Positions 24,868 to 32,407 of a DNA stretch of 45,710 bases are shown in pieces (the stretch's first letter is position 1; each line of letters starts with the position of its first letter). The notes beneath the pieces were generated by a model, which searched no databases, was not told where the DNA came from, and saw only the letters and a list, made by a program, of their open reading frames with translations. Position numbers and translations under genes: made by a program. Location of the stretch: contig NZ_JYMT01000010.1 of NCBI RefSeq assembly GCF_000938305.1, positions 1-45,710 of the forward strand. Reading direction: 5' to 3'. This stretch comes from Bradyrhizobium sp. LTSP885. Its GTDB lineage: Bacteria > Pseudomonadota > Alphaproteobacteria > Rhizobiales > Xanthobacteraceae.

Positions 24868-25595
24868 TGCCGCTGCTCGAAATCCGCAATCTCGTGGTCC
24901 GCTACGGCGAGATCGAAGCGCTGCGCGGCGTCACTATCGCCGTAGAGCAGGGGCAGGTGGTCACACTGTTAGGGGCCAACGGCGCCGGCAAGTCGACCAC
25001 GCTGCGCGCAATTTCCGGCCTCGCCAAGCCGGCCTCGGGCGACATCATCTTCGACGGCCATTCGATCGCGGGCCTCGGGCCGGAAGCGATCGTCCGGCTC
25101 GGCATCTCGCATGTGCCGGAAGGCCGCCGCGTGTTCCCGGGCCTCACGGTGAAAGAGAACATCATGTTAGGGGCGTCGAACCGGAAGGTTTCGGCGTCGC
25201 AGATCTCGCGCGAGGCGGATGCGATGTTCGACCTGTTTCCGGACATCCGCGCCTTCTCCGGCGCGCTCGGCTGGACGCTGTCCGGCGGGCAGCTGCAGAT
25301 GGTCGCGGTCGCCCGAGGGCTGATGGCCAAGCCGCGGCTGCTGCTGCTGGACGAGCCGTCGCTCGGTCTCGCGCCCGTCATCGTCCAGGCGGTGTTCCGC
25401 ATAATTTCGCAGATCAGGAAGGACACCACGGTCTTGCTCGTCGAGCAAAATGCGCGCATGGGACTTTCAGTCGCCGATCATGGCTTCGTCCTGGAAACCG
25501 GGCGGATCGTGCTGGGCGGCAGACCCGACGAATTGTGGGGCAACGAAGCCATCGCCGCGGCCTATCTTGGCGGTCACGCCAAATCCCACGCGTAA
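24864..25595 (+). CDS. ABC transporter ATP-binding protein (LivF-like)
   Basis: An ATPase subunit of 243 residues. Walker A is GANGAGKS at 37-44, the Q-loop lies in SHVPEGRRVFPGLTV, the signature is LSGGQLQMV, and Walker B is LLLLDEPSLGLAP, followed by VEQN. All core residues are canonical. The start is a tandem ATGATG overlapping the stop of the fused permease-ATPase. Two Leu-Gly-Ala stretches use the rare codons TTA-GGG (24969 and 25167). It would pair with the LivG half of the fusion. Confidence 0.93.
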   Translation: MMPLLEIRNLVVRYGEIEALRGVTIAVEQGQVVTLLGANGAGKSTTLRAISGLAKPASGDIIFDGHSIAGLGPEAIVRLGISHVPEGRRVFPGLTVKENIMLGASNRKVSASQISREADAMFDLFPDIRAFSGALGWTLSGGQLQMVAVARGLMAKPRLLLLDEPSLGLAPVIVQAVFRIISQIRKDTTVLLVEQNARMGLSVADHGFVLETGRIVLGGRPDELWGNEAIAAAYLGGHAKSHA

Positions 25596-25626
25596 AGGTC
25601 GCGCCCAATCCAACGAGCTGTTCTTC

Positions 25627-26712
25627 ATGGTCACCATCAAGGTTGATAATCTCATCAACTTCGTTTCCGAGGTGTTTTCGCATTCGGAATCCTCAACTGA
25701 GGAGGCGAGGCGGATCGCGACTTACCTGACGACCGCGAACCTCACCGGGCATGACAGCCACGGCGTGATCCGTGTTCCGGTCTATGTCAGGTGGAAGAAG
25801 ATGGGCTCGGTGGTGCCGAACCAGACCCCCGAAGTCGTGGTCGACACGCCGGCGCTCGCGGTGGTCGACGGCAAGTTCGGCTACGGACAAACCGTCACGC
25901 CCGTCGCGGTCAGGCTCGGCATCGAGAAGTGCAAAAAGGCGGGCCTCGCTGCGATCGCGCTACGCAACGCCGGCCATATCGGCCGCGTCGGCGACTGGGC
26001 CGAGATGGCAGCCGCCGAAGGCCTGGTGTCGGTGCATTTCGTCAACGCTGCGGGCTCGCTGCTGGTCGCGCCTTACGGCGGCGTCGAGAAGCGGCTGTCG
26101 ACCGCGCCGTATTGCGTCGGTATTCCGCGCGAGGGGCAGGACCCGATCGTGCTCGATTTTGCGACCTCCGTGGTTGCCGAGGGCAAGGTGCTGGTCGCAA
26201 GCCGCGGCGGCAAGAACCTGCCGAAGGCCGCGCTGGTCGATGCCGACGGCACCTTGAGCGAAGATCCGCATGTGCTCTATGGGCCGTTCACGCCGGATGG
26301 ACCGCGCGACCACACCAAGGGCACTGGCGCGATCCGCGCTTTCGGCGATCACAAGGGCTCGGGTCTCGCGTTCATCTGCGAGTTGCTCGGCGGCGCCCTG
26401 ACCGGCACTGGTGCCACCGCTCCGGACCGCCGTTTCGCCAACGGCATGCTGGCCATTTACATCGATCCGAAGGTGGTGGACCCTGCAAACTTCTTCGACG
26501 GCGAGATCGCGCGCTATGTCGATTTCATCAGGGAAACAAAGCCGATCGCGGGTGTCGAATCCGTGCTGATTCCGGGCGATGTCGAGCGGAAAACCCGCGC
26601 CGAGCGTACCAAAAACGGCATCCCCTTGCCTGACGACACCTGGGCGGCGATAGTGAACACCGCGCGCGAAGTCGGCGTCAGCGAAGTCTTAATCCAGCGG
26701 GCGACAAGCTAA
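25627..26712 (+). CDS. Ldh family oxidoreductase (malate/L-lactate dehydrogenase type 2)
   Basis: An NAD(P)-dependent 2-hydroxyacid dehydrogenase of the type-2 malate/lactate/ureidoglycolate family, which does not have a Rossmann fold. It has 361 residues from the ATG at 25627 (MVTIKVDNLINF). Family motifs are HDSHGVIRVP near 45, the RNAGHIGRVGDWAEMAA region near 115, LDFATSVVAEGKV near 180, and DHKGSGLAFICELLGGALTG near 245. A longer in-frame start at 25450 would lie inside the LivF gene and is rejected. The gene follows the importer by 31 bases and precedes the aldolase by 39, so it is probably co-transcribed. Substrate could be a hydroxy-dicarboxylate or sugar acid. Confidence 0.9.
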   Translation: MVTIKVDNLINFVSEVFSHSESSTEEARRIATYLTTANLTGHDSHGVIRVPVYVRWKKMGSVVPNQTPEVVVDTPALAVVDGKFGYGQTVTPVAVRLGIEKCKKAGLAAIALRNAGHIGRVGDWAEMAAAEGLVSVHFVNAAGSLLVAPYGGVEKRLSTAPYCVGIPREGQDPIVLDFATSVVAEGKVLVASRGGKNLPKAALVDADGTLSEDPHVLYGPFTPDGPRDHTKGTGAIRAFGDHKGSGLAFICELLGGALTGTGATAPDRRFANGMLAIYIDPKVVDPANFFDGEIARYVDFIRETKPIAGVESVLIPGDVERKTRAERTKNGIPLPDDTWAAIVNTAREVGVSEVLIQRATS

Positions 26713-26751
26713 GGCTGGTCCCCCAAGAAACCGCGAAGGGAAACGCGATCA

Positions 26752-27528
26752 ATGGCAAACAAGGTCAAGCAAGTCTGGGCGTCGGGCAAGGCTGTCGTCA
26801 ACGGCTGGCTCGCAATCCCGTCGGGGTTTTCGGCCGAAGTGATCGCGCAATGCGGCTTCGACAGCGTCACCGTCGACATGCAGCACGGCGTGCAGGACTA
26901 TCTCTCGATGGTGCAGTGCTTCCAGTCGATGCATGGCCATCCGGTGACTCCGATGGTCCGCGTGCCCTGGAATGAGCCCGGCATCGTCGGCAAGGTGCTC
27001 GACGGCGGCGCCTATGGCGTGATCTGTCCGATGGTCAACACCCCGGAGGAAGCCAAGAACCTGGTCTCCTACGCGAAGTATCCGCCGAAGGGCGTGCGCT
27101 CCAACGGTCCGATCCGCGCCGGCATGTACGGCTCGGCCGGCACCTACCAGCAGACCGCGAACGACGAGATCGTGCTGCTGCCGATGATGGAGACCAGGAC
27201 CGCGGTCGAGAACATGGAAGCGATCCTCGATGTCGAGGGCATCGACGGCGTCTATGTCGGTCCGTCCGATCTCGGCTTCTCCTACGGCCTGGTGCCGAAG
27301 CTCGACCGCGACGAGCCGGAGATCCTCAAGATCTACGAGAAGATCATCAAGGAATGCGGCAAGCGCGGCCTCCACCCGGGCATTCACTGCTCCGGCGCCG
27401 AAGGCGCAGCGCGCGCCATCAACATCGGCTTCAAGCTCGTGACGCTGTCGAACGAGGTCGGCCTGATGCAGACCTACGCAAAGATGCAGGTCAACGCGAC
27501 CCGCGAGAAGTCGGGCGGGAAAGCGTAA
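26752..27528 (+). CDS. HpcH/HpaI family aldolase
   Basis: A metal-dependent class II pyruvate aldolase of 258 residues. The catalytic base His lies in VDMQHG near residue 46, where E. coli HpaI has an acidic residue before the His. The phosphate/carboxylate-binding Arg is in MVRVPWNEPG. The metal ligands are the Glu of METRTAVENM and the Asp of VGPSDLG, and YPPKGVRS is conserved. If it acts on 4-hydroxy-2-oxoheptanedioate it completes the homoprotocatechuate route to pyruvate and succinic semialdehyde, as HpaI. GarL (5-keto-4-deoxyglucarate aldolase) is in the same family and has about the same length, and the next gene is GarD-like. I therefore leave the symbol open. A GAAGGGAAA stretch before the ATG serves as ribosome site. 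Confidence 0.9.
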   Translation: MANKVKQVWASGKAVVNGWLAIPSGFSAEVIAQCGFDSVTVDMQHGVQDYLSMVQCFQSMHGHPVTPMVRVPWNEPGIVGKVLDGGAYGVICPMVNTPEEAKNLVSYAKYPPKGVRSNGPIRAGMYGSAGTYQQTANDEIVLLPMMETRTAVENMEAILDVEGIDGVYVGPSDLGFSYGLVPKLDRDEPEILKIYEKIIKECGKRGLHPGIHCSGAEGAARAINIGFKLVTLSNEVGLMQTYAKMQVNATREKSGGKA

Positions 27529-27550
27529 GCTTTTCCCGCAAGCGCACGCT

Positions 27551-27703
27551 GTTCTCCCTCGCCCCGCTCTTCGCGGGGAGAGGGTTGGGGTGAGGGGCCT
27601 CCATCCGGCGAGCACATTGTTCGTGATTGCGCACGTGCCTTGCCCCTCACCCGAATTCTCGCTTTGCGAGAATTCGACCTCTCCCCGCAAAGAGCGGGGA
27701 GAG
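27551..27703. repeat. Compound inverted repeat of three hairpins
   Basis: The 202-bp gap between aldolase and dehydratase is almost filled by palindromes. CCCCGC/GCGGGG lies at 27562-27578. A perfect 10-bp stem GAATTCTCGC/GCGAGAATTC with TTT loop lies at 27653-27675. CTCTCCCCGC/GCGGGGAGAG lies at 27679-27703. The outer GAGGGTTGGGGTGAGGGGC and GCCCCTCACCC segments also pair. Such elements are common between genes in Bradyrhizobium. The dehydratase ribosome site follows it directly. Confidence 0.8.
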
Positions 27704-27730
27704 GTGAAAGAAACTCCGAAGGAGACTCCC

Positions 27731-29251
27731 ATGGCCCCAACCCACGTCATCCGCCTGCATCCTGACGACAGCGTCCTGATCGCGCGCGCGAGCCTGCCGC
27801 CGGGACTGGTGGTGGAGGGTGTCACCACGGTCGAGCGCATTCCGGCCGGCCACAAGGTCGCGATCAAGCCGATTGCAGTCGGCGAGCCGATCAAGCGCTA
27901 CGGCCAGATCATCGGCTTCGCGACTGCGCCGATCGCGCCGGGCCAGCACGTGCATACCCAGAATTGCGGCATGGGCGATTTCGCCAAGGACTATGCCTAT
28001 GGCGTCGACGTCAAGCCGGTGCCGAATTTCGATCTGCCCGCGACCTTCGAGGGCATCCGCCGCGCCGACGGCCGCGTTGCAACCCGCAACTATATCGGCA
28101 TCCTCACCTCGGTGAATTGCAGCGCCCATGTCGCCGGCATCGTCGCCGATATGTTCAAGAAGAACCCGTTCACCGGCGACAATCCGCTCGCTGATTACCC
28201 GAATGTCGACGGCGTCGTTGCGCTGACCCACAAGACCGGCTGCGGCATGACCCAGGACGAGCCGCTGGCGCTGCTCCGCCGCACGCTCGGCGGCTACGCG
28301 CGGCATGTGAATTTCTCCAACGTGATCGTGCTCGGTCTCGGCTGCGAGGTGAACCAGATCGGCGGCCTGATGCAGGAGCAGAAGCTCGCCGGCCGCCTGC
28401 GCGCGATGGACATCCAGGAGGTCGGTGGTACCCGCAAGACGGTGGAAGCCGGCGTTGCCTTCGTGAGGGAAGCGCTGACCGACGCCAACAAAGTCAAGCG
28501 CGAGCCGGTGCCGGCGAGCGAACTCACGGTCGCGCTACAATGCGGCGGCTCCGACGGCTATTCCGGTGTGTCGGCCAATCCGGCGCTGGGCGCGGCGAGC
28601 GACCTGCTGGTCCGCCATGGCGGCACCGTGATCCTTTCGGAGACGCCTGAGACCTATGGCGCCGAGCATCTGTTGACGCGCCGCGCCGTCAGCCGCGAGG
28701 TCGGCGAGAAACTGGTCGGGCTGATGCGCTGGTGGGAGGAATACACCCAGCGCGAAGGCGCCGAGATGAACGCCAATCCGAGCCCCGGCAACAAGGCCGG
28801 CGGCCTCACCACCATCCTGGAAAAATCGCTCGGTGCGATGGCGAAGGCCGGCAGCACCAACCTCGTCGACGTCCTGCACTACGCCGAGACGGTGACCAAG
28901 AAGGGCTTCGTGTTCATGGACACGCCCGGCTACGACCCGGTCGCGGCGACCGGGCAGGTGGCAGGCGGCGCCAACCTCGTCTGCTTCACCACCGGCCGCG
29001 GCAGCGTGTTCGGCTGCAAGCCCGCGCCCTCGATCAAGCTCGCCACCAACACGCCAATGTACACGCGGATGGTAGACGACATGGACGTCAATTGCGGCAC
29101 CATCCTCGACGGCGAGGAAAGCGTGCAGGATTGCGGTCAGCGCATCTTCGACCTGATCCTCAAGACCGCCTCGGGGCAGCCGACCAAGAGCGAGAGCTTT
29201 GATTTCGGCGGCGCCGAGTTCGCACCCTGGGTGCTAGGGGCGACGATGTAG
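27731..29251 (+). CDS. UxaA family hydrolase (altronate/galactarate dehydratase-like)
   Basis: A dehydratase of the UxaA/GarD family, 506 residues from the ATG at 27731, with AAGGAG about 7 bases upstream. The N-terminal SAF domain (residues 1-90) contains HPDDSVLIARASL and AIKPIAVGEPIKRYGQIIGFA. The large C-terminal part has NYIGILTSVNCSAHV near 115, a THKTGCGM segment near 165, LGLGCEVNQIGGL near 200, ALQCGGSDGYSG near 270 and a late MDTPGYDPV. Conserved Cys residues in these segments suit the Fe-dependent dehydratases. Galactarate or altronate would give a 2-keto-3-deoxy acid, which the preceding aldolase family could cleave. An in-frame extension upstream to 27590 runs through the repeat and is not coding. 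Confidence 0.9.
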   Translation: MAPTHVIRLHPDDSVLIARASLPPGLVVEGVTTVERIPAGHKVAIKPIAVGEPIKRYGQIIGFATAPIAPGQHVHTQNCGMGDFAKDYAYGVDVKPVPNFDLPATFEGIRRADGRVATRNYIGILTSVNCSAHVAGIVADMFKKNPFTGDNPLADYPNVDGVVALTHKTGCGMTQDEPLALLRRTLGGYARHVNFSNVIVLGLGCEVNQIGGLMQEQKLAGRLRAMDIQEVGGTRKTVEAGVAFVREALTDANKVKREPVPASELTVALQCGGSDGYSGVSANPALGAASDLLVRHGGTVILSETPETYGAEHLLTRRAVSREVGEKLVGLMRWWEEYTQREGAEMNANPSPGNKAGGLTTILEKSLGAMAKAGSTNLVDVLHYAETVTKKGFVFMDTPGYDPVAATGQVAGGANLVCFTTGRGSVFGCKPAPSIKLATNTPMYTRMVDDMDVNCGTILDGEESVQDCGQRIFDLILKTASGQPTKSESFDFGGAEFAPWVLGATM

Positions 29252-29257
29252 CTGAAA

Positions 29258-29343
29258 GCGTAGCCCGGATGGAGCGCAGCGAAATCCGGGACTCTCGTAC
29301 GCGCACGGACCCCGGATTGCGCTTTGCTGCATCCGGGCTACGC
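29258..29343. repeat. Palindromic intergenic repeat with 13-bp outer arms
   Basis: GCGTAGCCCGGAT (29258-29270) and ATCCGGGCTACGC (29331-29343) are perfectly complementary. Inner AATCCGGG and CCCCGGATT segments continue the symmetry. It lies directly between the convergent dehydratase and lipase genes, where it may act as a bidirectional transcription end or only as a dispersed repeat. No T runs are present. Confidence 0.8.
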
Positions 29344-29363
29344 AGCCTCATGCAATCACTCGT

Positions 29364-30296
29364 TCACCGCAACGCTATCCCCAGCGCGCTGAAATAGCTT
29401 GCGGGCACGTGGTCCCGCACGATCCGTGGCAGGACGCTGGCAAACATGTCGAGCGGCCGCGGGCCGATCCTGCGAATGAACCGGAACGCCGCGAGTGCGC
29501 GAAAATCGTCGAGGCCGGCCTGCACGAGCCCGTTCACGAAATCCGGTTCGTTGCTGTCGTCCAAGGACATCGTCGGCGGGTCGGCAAAGCTGCCATCGGT
29601 TGGACACTGGATCAGGCGCCCGACATGGAGGAACGTATTGCCCAGCCCGGGCGGCACCGTCGGCACGACATCGTCGCCATGCACCAGGCGGATGGTGCAG
29701 TTGCCGAGCCCCGTCGTGTAGCCGTTGAAGAAATCCAGTCCTCCGACCCTCGGGCCGCCAAACGTGGTGACCGCAGTCGCCGTTGCGCCGAGTTCGCGCA
29801 TCGCGCGTTCGGCCGCGATGATCGCGAGCGCACCGCCGAGGCTGTGGCCGGTGAAGAACAGCTTTTGGGCGGCAGCGGGACGCTGCTGGATGATGGGCAC
29901 GATCTGCGGCCAGATCGAGTCGACTGCGGCCTTGAATCCGCTGTGCAGGCCGTCGGGAGACGGGGCCGCGGTGAAGTCGGTGATCCAGTCCTCGATCTTG
30001 AGCGGGTCGGTGCCGGAGAACGCGATCATGGTCGCATTGCGTCCCGCCGCCGCCACGAAGCAGGCGCTGTGCGGCGGCAGGCCGCTGACAGGATCATTGC
30101 TGGCGAGCCCCTTCAGATCCAGTTGCCACGCGGTCAGGATGTCCTTCACCTTGCCCGGGTCATCGGTCTCGTAGGCCAGCTGCGACATCCACATCATTGC
30201 CCTGGCGTCGTCCATGGCAAAGGACGGCCTTGCCGTGAACTTGCTGAGCGCGTTGTCGGGATATGCACTTCGGCTGATCGCTACCAGAAAGCTCAT
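29364..30296 (-). CDS. Lipase family protein (class 3 lipase-like)
   Basis: An alpha/beta-hydrolase of 310 residues in the fungal-type Lipase_3 family, hydrolysing ester bonds. The nucleophile is S152 in FFTGHSLGGALA. The acid is likely D208 or D209 in VHGDDVVPTVP, and the His is likely H224 in TFLHVGRL. The oxyanion-side FSGTDPLKIEDWITDF segment near 93 matches the family. There is no clear Sec signal peptide, although the N-terminus (MSFLVAISRSAY) is mildly hydrophobic, so location is uncertain. It is alone on the minus strand between a repeat and the asnB-like gene, 146 bp away. Confidence 0.88.
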   Translation of the reverse strand: MSFLVAISRSAYPDNALSKFTARPSFAMDDARAMMWMSQLAYETDDPGKVKDILTAWQLDLKGLASNDPVSGLPPHSACFVAAAGRNATMIAFSGTDPLKIEDWITDFTAAPSPDGLHSGFKAAVDSIWPQIVPIIQQRPAAAQKLFFTGHSLGGALAIIAAERAMRELGATATAVTTFGGPRVGGLDFFNGYTTGLGNCTIRLVHGDDVVPTVPPGLGNTFLHVGRLIQCPTDGSFADPPTMSLDDSNEPDFVNGLVQAGLDDFRALAAFRFIRRIGPRPLDMFASVLPRIVRDHVPASYFSALGIALR

Positions 30297-30442
30297 TGCG
30301 GCATCTCCTGTGCCACAAGCGGGACCACGGCCATCAAATCAATCACAGGTAGACCGCGTCAACAAGCGGAAGCGTCCGCGGCCAATTCGCGCTGTGAGGG
30401 CTGGGGGCGACGTCACGGGTGCCACGGCCGACCTCCGGCGGG

Positions 30443-32353
30443 TCAGCCCCTTGGGGCGATGCCGTTGCCTTCGAGCTGCGAGCGCCAAAGCGCGAAGGTC
30501 AGCAGCGGCCACAACGCATAGGCGTGATTGGTCTCGAGACCGGCGTGCTCGCGCCAGAGCGTGCGGACGGCGTCCGGTTGAAGGTAGGGCGCAAGGATGT
30601 CCGGCGAATCCTGAAAAATCGACTCGGCGAGACGCCGCAGCGGTCCACGCAACAATGTTGACAGCGGATTGTTGAAGCCGCGCTTCGGCGCTCCCCATAC
30701 CTCGGCGGCCGCGCCCTTGGCGCGCAGCGCCTTACGGAGCAGGGGTTTGCTCGGGCCGCCTGGCGGCACGATCAGGTCGGAACTGCAGGCGCCCGACAAT
30801 TCCATGATCCGGCGATCGAGAAACGGCACGCGGATCTCGACGCCGTTGGCCATGCTCATCGCGTCGGTCTTCATCAAGAGGCCGGCCGGCAGATGATAGG
30901 TCTGGTCGGCGATCAGGCATCGATCCAGCAGGGTCGGGCCATCGGCCTGCTCGATTGCCGTGCGATAGCCAGCCATCGGGCTGACGTTTTCGAGGTGCCG
31001 CAGTGCCGGCCCGTAGATCCGGGAGACGAGGAAGTCGGGGACATAGCGCCGCCACTCCGCGTGCGCGAGCGATCCGCCGGCCGCGACCCCGAGCAGGAAG
31101 CGGGACAGTAGCGCGGTCGCCGGAAGGCGGGTCTCGTCCGTGCGTGAGGCCCGGTACATCAATTGCCCCAGCGACCTTGCGACCCCTGCGGGAATGGCGC
31201 CGCCGAACCGCTCGGCCAAGCGCGTCGCCCTGTAGGTTGGGTATCCGCCGAAAAATTCATCGGCACCGTCGCCCGATAGCGCGACCGTGGCGTTGCGGCG
31301 CAGCTCCGCCGTCAGCAACAGCAGCGGCCCGGCGCTTTCATCCGCGACCTGGCCGTCGAAGTGGTGCACGACGCGTGCGAGCGTCGCGGCAGGATCCGGG
31401 TCTGCGCTGACCTGGACGATCCGGTGCGGCAATCCGGTCTGTTGCGCGACCAGTGAAGCGATCGCGCTTTCATCATGCGACTGCTCGGCGAACGATGCGG
31501 TCACCAGCGGAAACTGTCCGCGCTTCGCCAGCGCGTAGGCGATCAGCGAGCTGTCGATTCCGCCGCTCTGAAGAACCCCGACGGGGACGTCGCTGATCAA
31601 CTGGTCGTCGACCACGCGATCGAGCAACGGCAGGAATGCATCCACCGCCTCGTCAAGTCGGCGGATGCGATAAGCGCGACGCGGCTGCCAGAAGCGCCGC
31701 GAGGTCTCGGCGGAGTTCTGATAGATCGTCAGCGTGCCCGGCTCGACCTGGCGGATGTGGCGCATGGTCGTCGCGGTCGGCCCGACATAGCCCATGGCGA
31801 GGAAGCGATGCAGGCCGTCGGGATCGAACTCGCGCGGGTGGGCCGGGTCGGCGAGAATGCCCTTGATCTCGCTGGCGAAGCGCAACGTGCTGCCGACCTG
31901 CGAAAAGAACAGCGGCTTGGCCCCGATTGAATCCCGCGCCAGCACCAGGCGCCGTTCGTCCTTGTCCCACAGGGCGATCGCGAAGATACCCTCGATCCGG
32001 GCGAACAGATCGTCGCCCCAGGCGAGATAGCCCGCAGGCAGCACCTCGGTGTCGCAATGGGAGTGGAACACCGTTCCGAAATCCCGCGCAAGTTCCGCGC
32101 GCAACGCGGCTTCGTTGTAGATTTCGCCGTTATAGGTCACCGTGATCCGGCCGCTCGGATCGCTCATCGGCTGGCGTCCGGCGTCGGTCAGATCGCGGAT
32201 GGCCAGTCGGCGGTGGGCGAAGCCAACGGCGCCATCATGCCAGATCTCTCCTGCGTCGGGCCCGCGATGGATGAGCGTGGCGTTCATCCGCTCCAGCACG
32301 GCGGGGTCGACGTTGCGGCCGTCGAGGTTGAGAATGCCGGCGATACCACACAT
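30443..32353 (-). CDS. asnB: Asparagine synthase (glutamine-hydrolysing), AsnB-type
   Basis: A two-domain amidotransferase of 636 residues. The class II glutaminase domain starts MCGIAGILNLDGR, so C2 becomes the N-terminal nucleophile, with R50 and NGEIYN near 75-80. The ATP-pyrophosphatase/synthetase domain has the PP-loop SGGIDS at 263-268 and later ALSGDGADEFFGGYPTY. The enzyme class transfers glutamine-derived ammonia to an adenylated carboxylate, usually aspartate. Copies inside polysaccharide clusters often amidate sugars or uronic acids instead. It lies 54 bases downstream of a large membrane protein on the same strand and next to methyltransferase and glycosyltransferase genes, so a glycan-modifying role is quite possible. 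Confidence 0.9.
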   Translation of the reverse strand: MCGIAGILNLDGRNVDPAVLERMNATLIHRGPDAGEIWHDGAVGFAHRRLAIRDLTDAGRQPMSDPSGRITVTYNGEIYNEAALRAELARDFGTVFHSHCDTEVLPAGYLAWGDDLFARIEGIFAIALWDKDERRLVLARDSIGAKPLFFSQVGSTLRFASEIKGILADPAHPREFDPDGLHRFLAMGYVGPTATTMRHIRQVEPGTLTIYQNSAETSRRFWQPRRAYRIRRLDEAVDAFLPLLDRVVDDQLISDVPVGVLQSGGIDSSLIAYALAKRGQFPLVTASFAEQSHDESAIASLVAQQTGLPHRIVQVSADPDPAATLARVVHHFDGQVADESAGPLLLLTAELRRNATVALSGDGADEFFGGYPTYRATRLAERFGGAIPAGVARSLGQLMYRASRTDETRLPATALLSRFLLGVAAGGSLAHAEWRRYVPDFLVSRIYGPALRHLENVSPMAGYRTAIEQADGPTLLDRCLIADQTYHLPAGLLMKTDAMSMANGVEIRVPFLDRRIMELSGACSSDLIVPPGGPSKPLLRKALRAKGAAAEVWGAPKRGFNNPLSTLLRGPLRRLAESIFQDSPDILAPYLQPDAVRTLWREHAGLETNHAYALWPLLTFALWRSQLEGNGIAPRG

Positions 32354-32407
32354 GCGTGGATGCTACATCATATCGGTGAGTTGAGTGAAACCGTGATCGC
32401 TGCAGTT

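Noticed and set aside
27551..27703. CRISPR-like array because of several short palindromes in a row
   Set aside because: The hairpins differ in sequence, are not evenly spaced and have no unique spacers; no cas gene is present.
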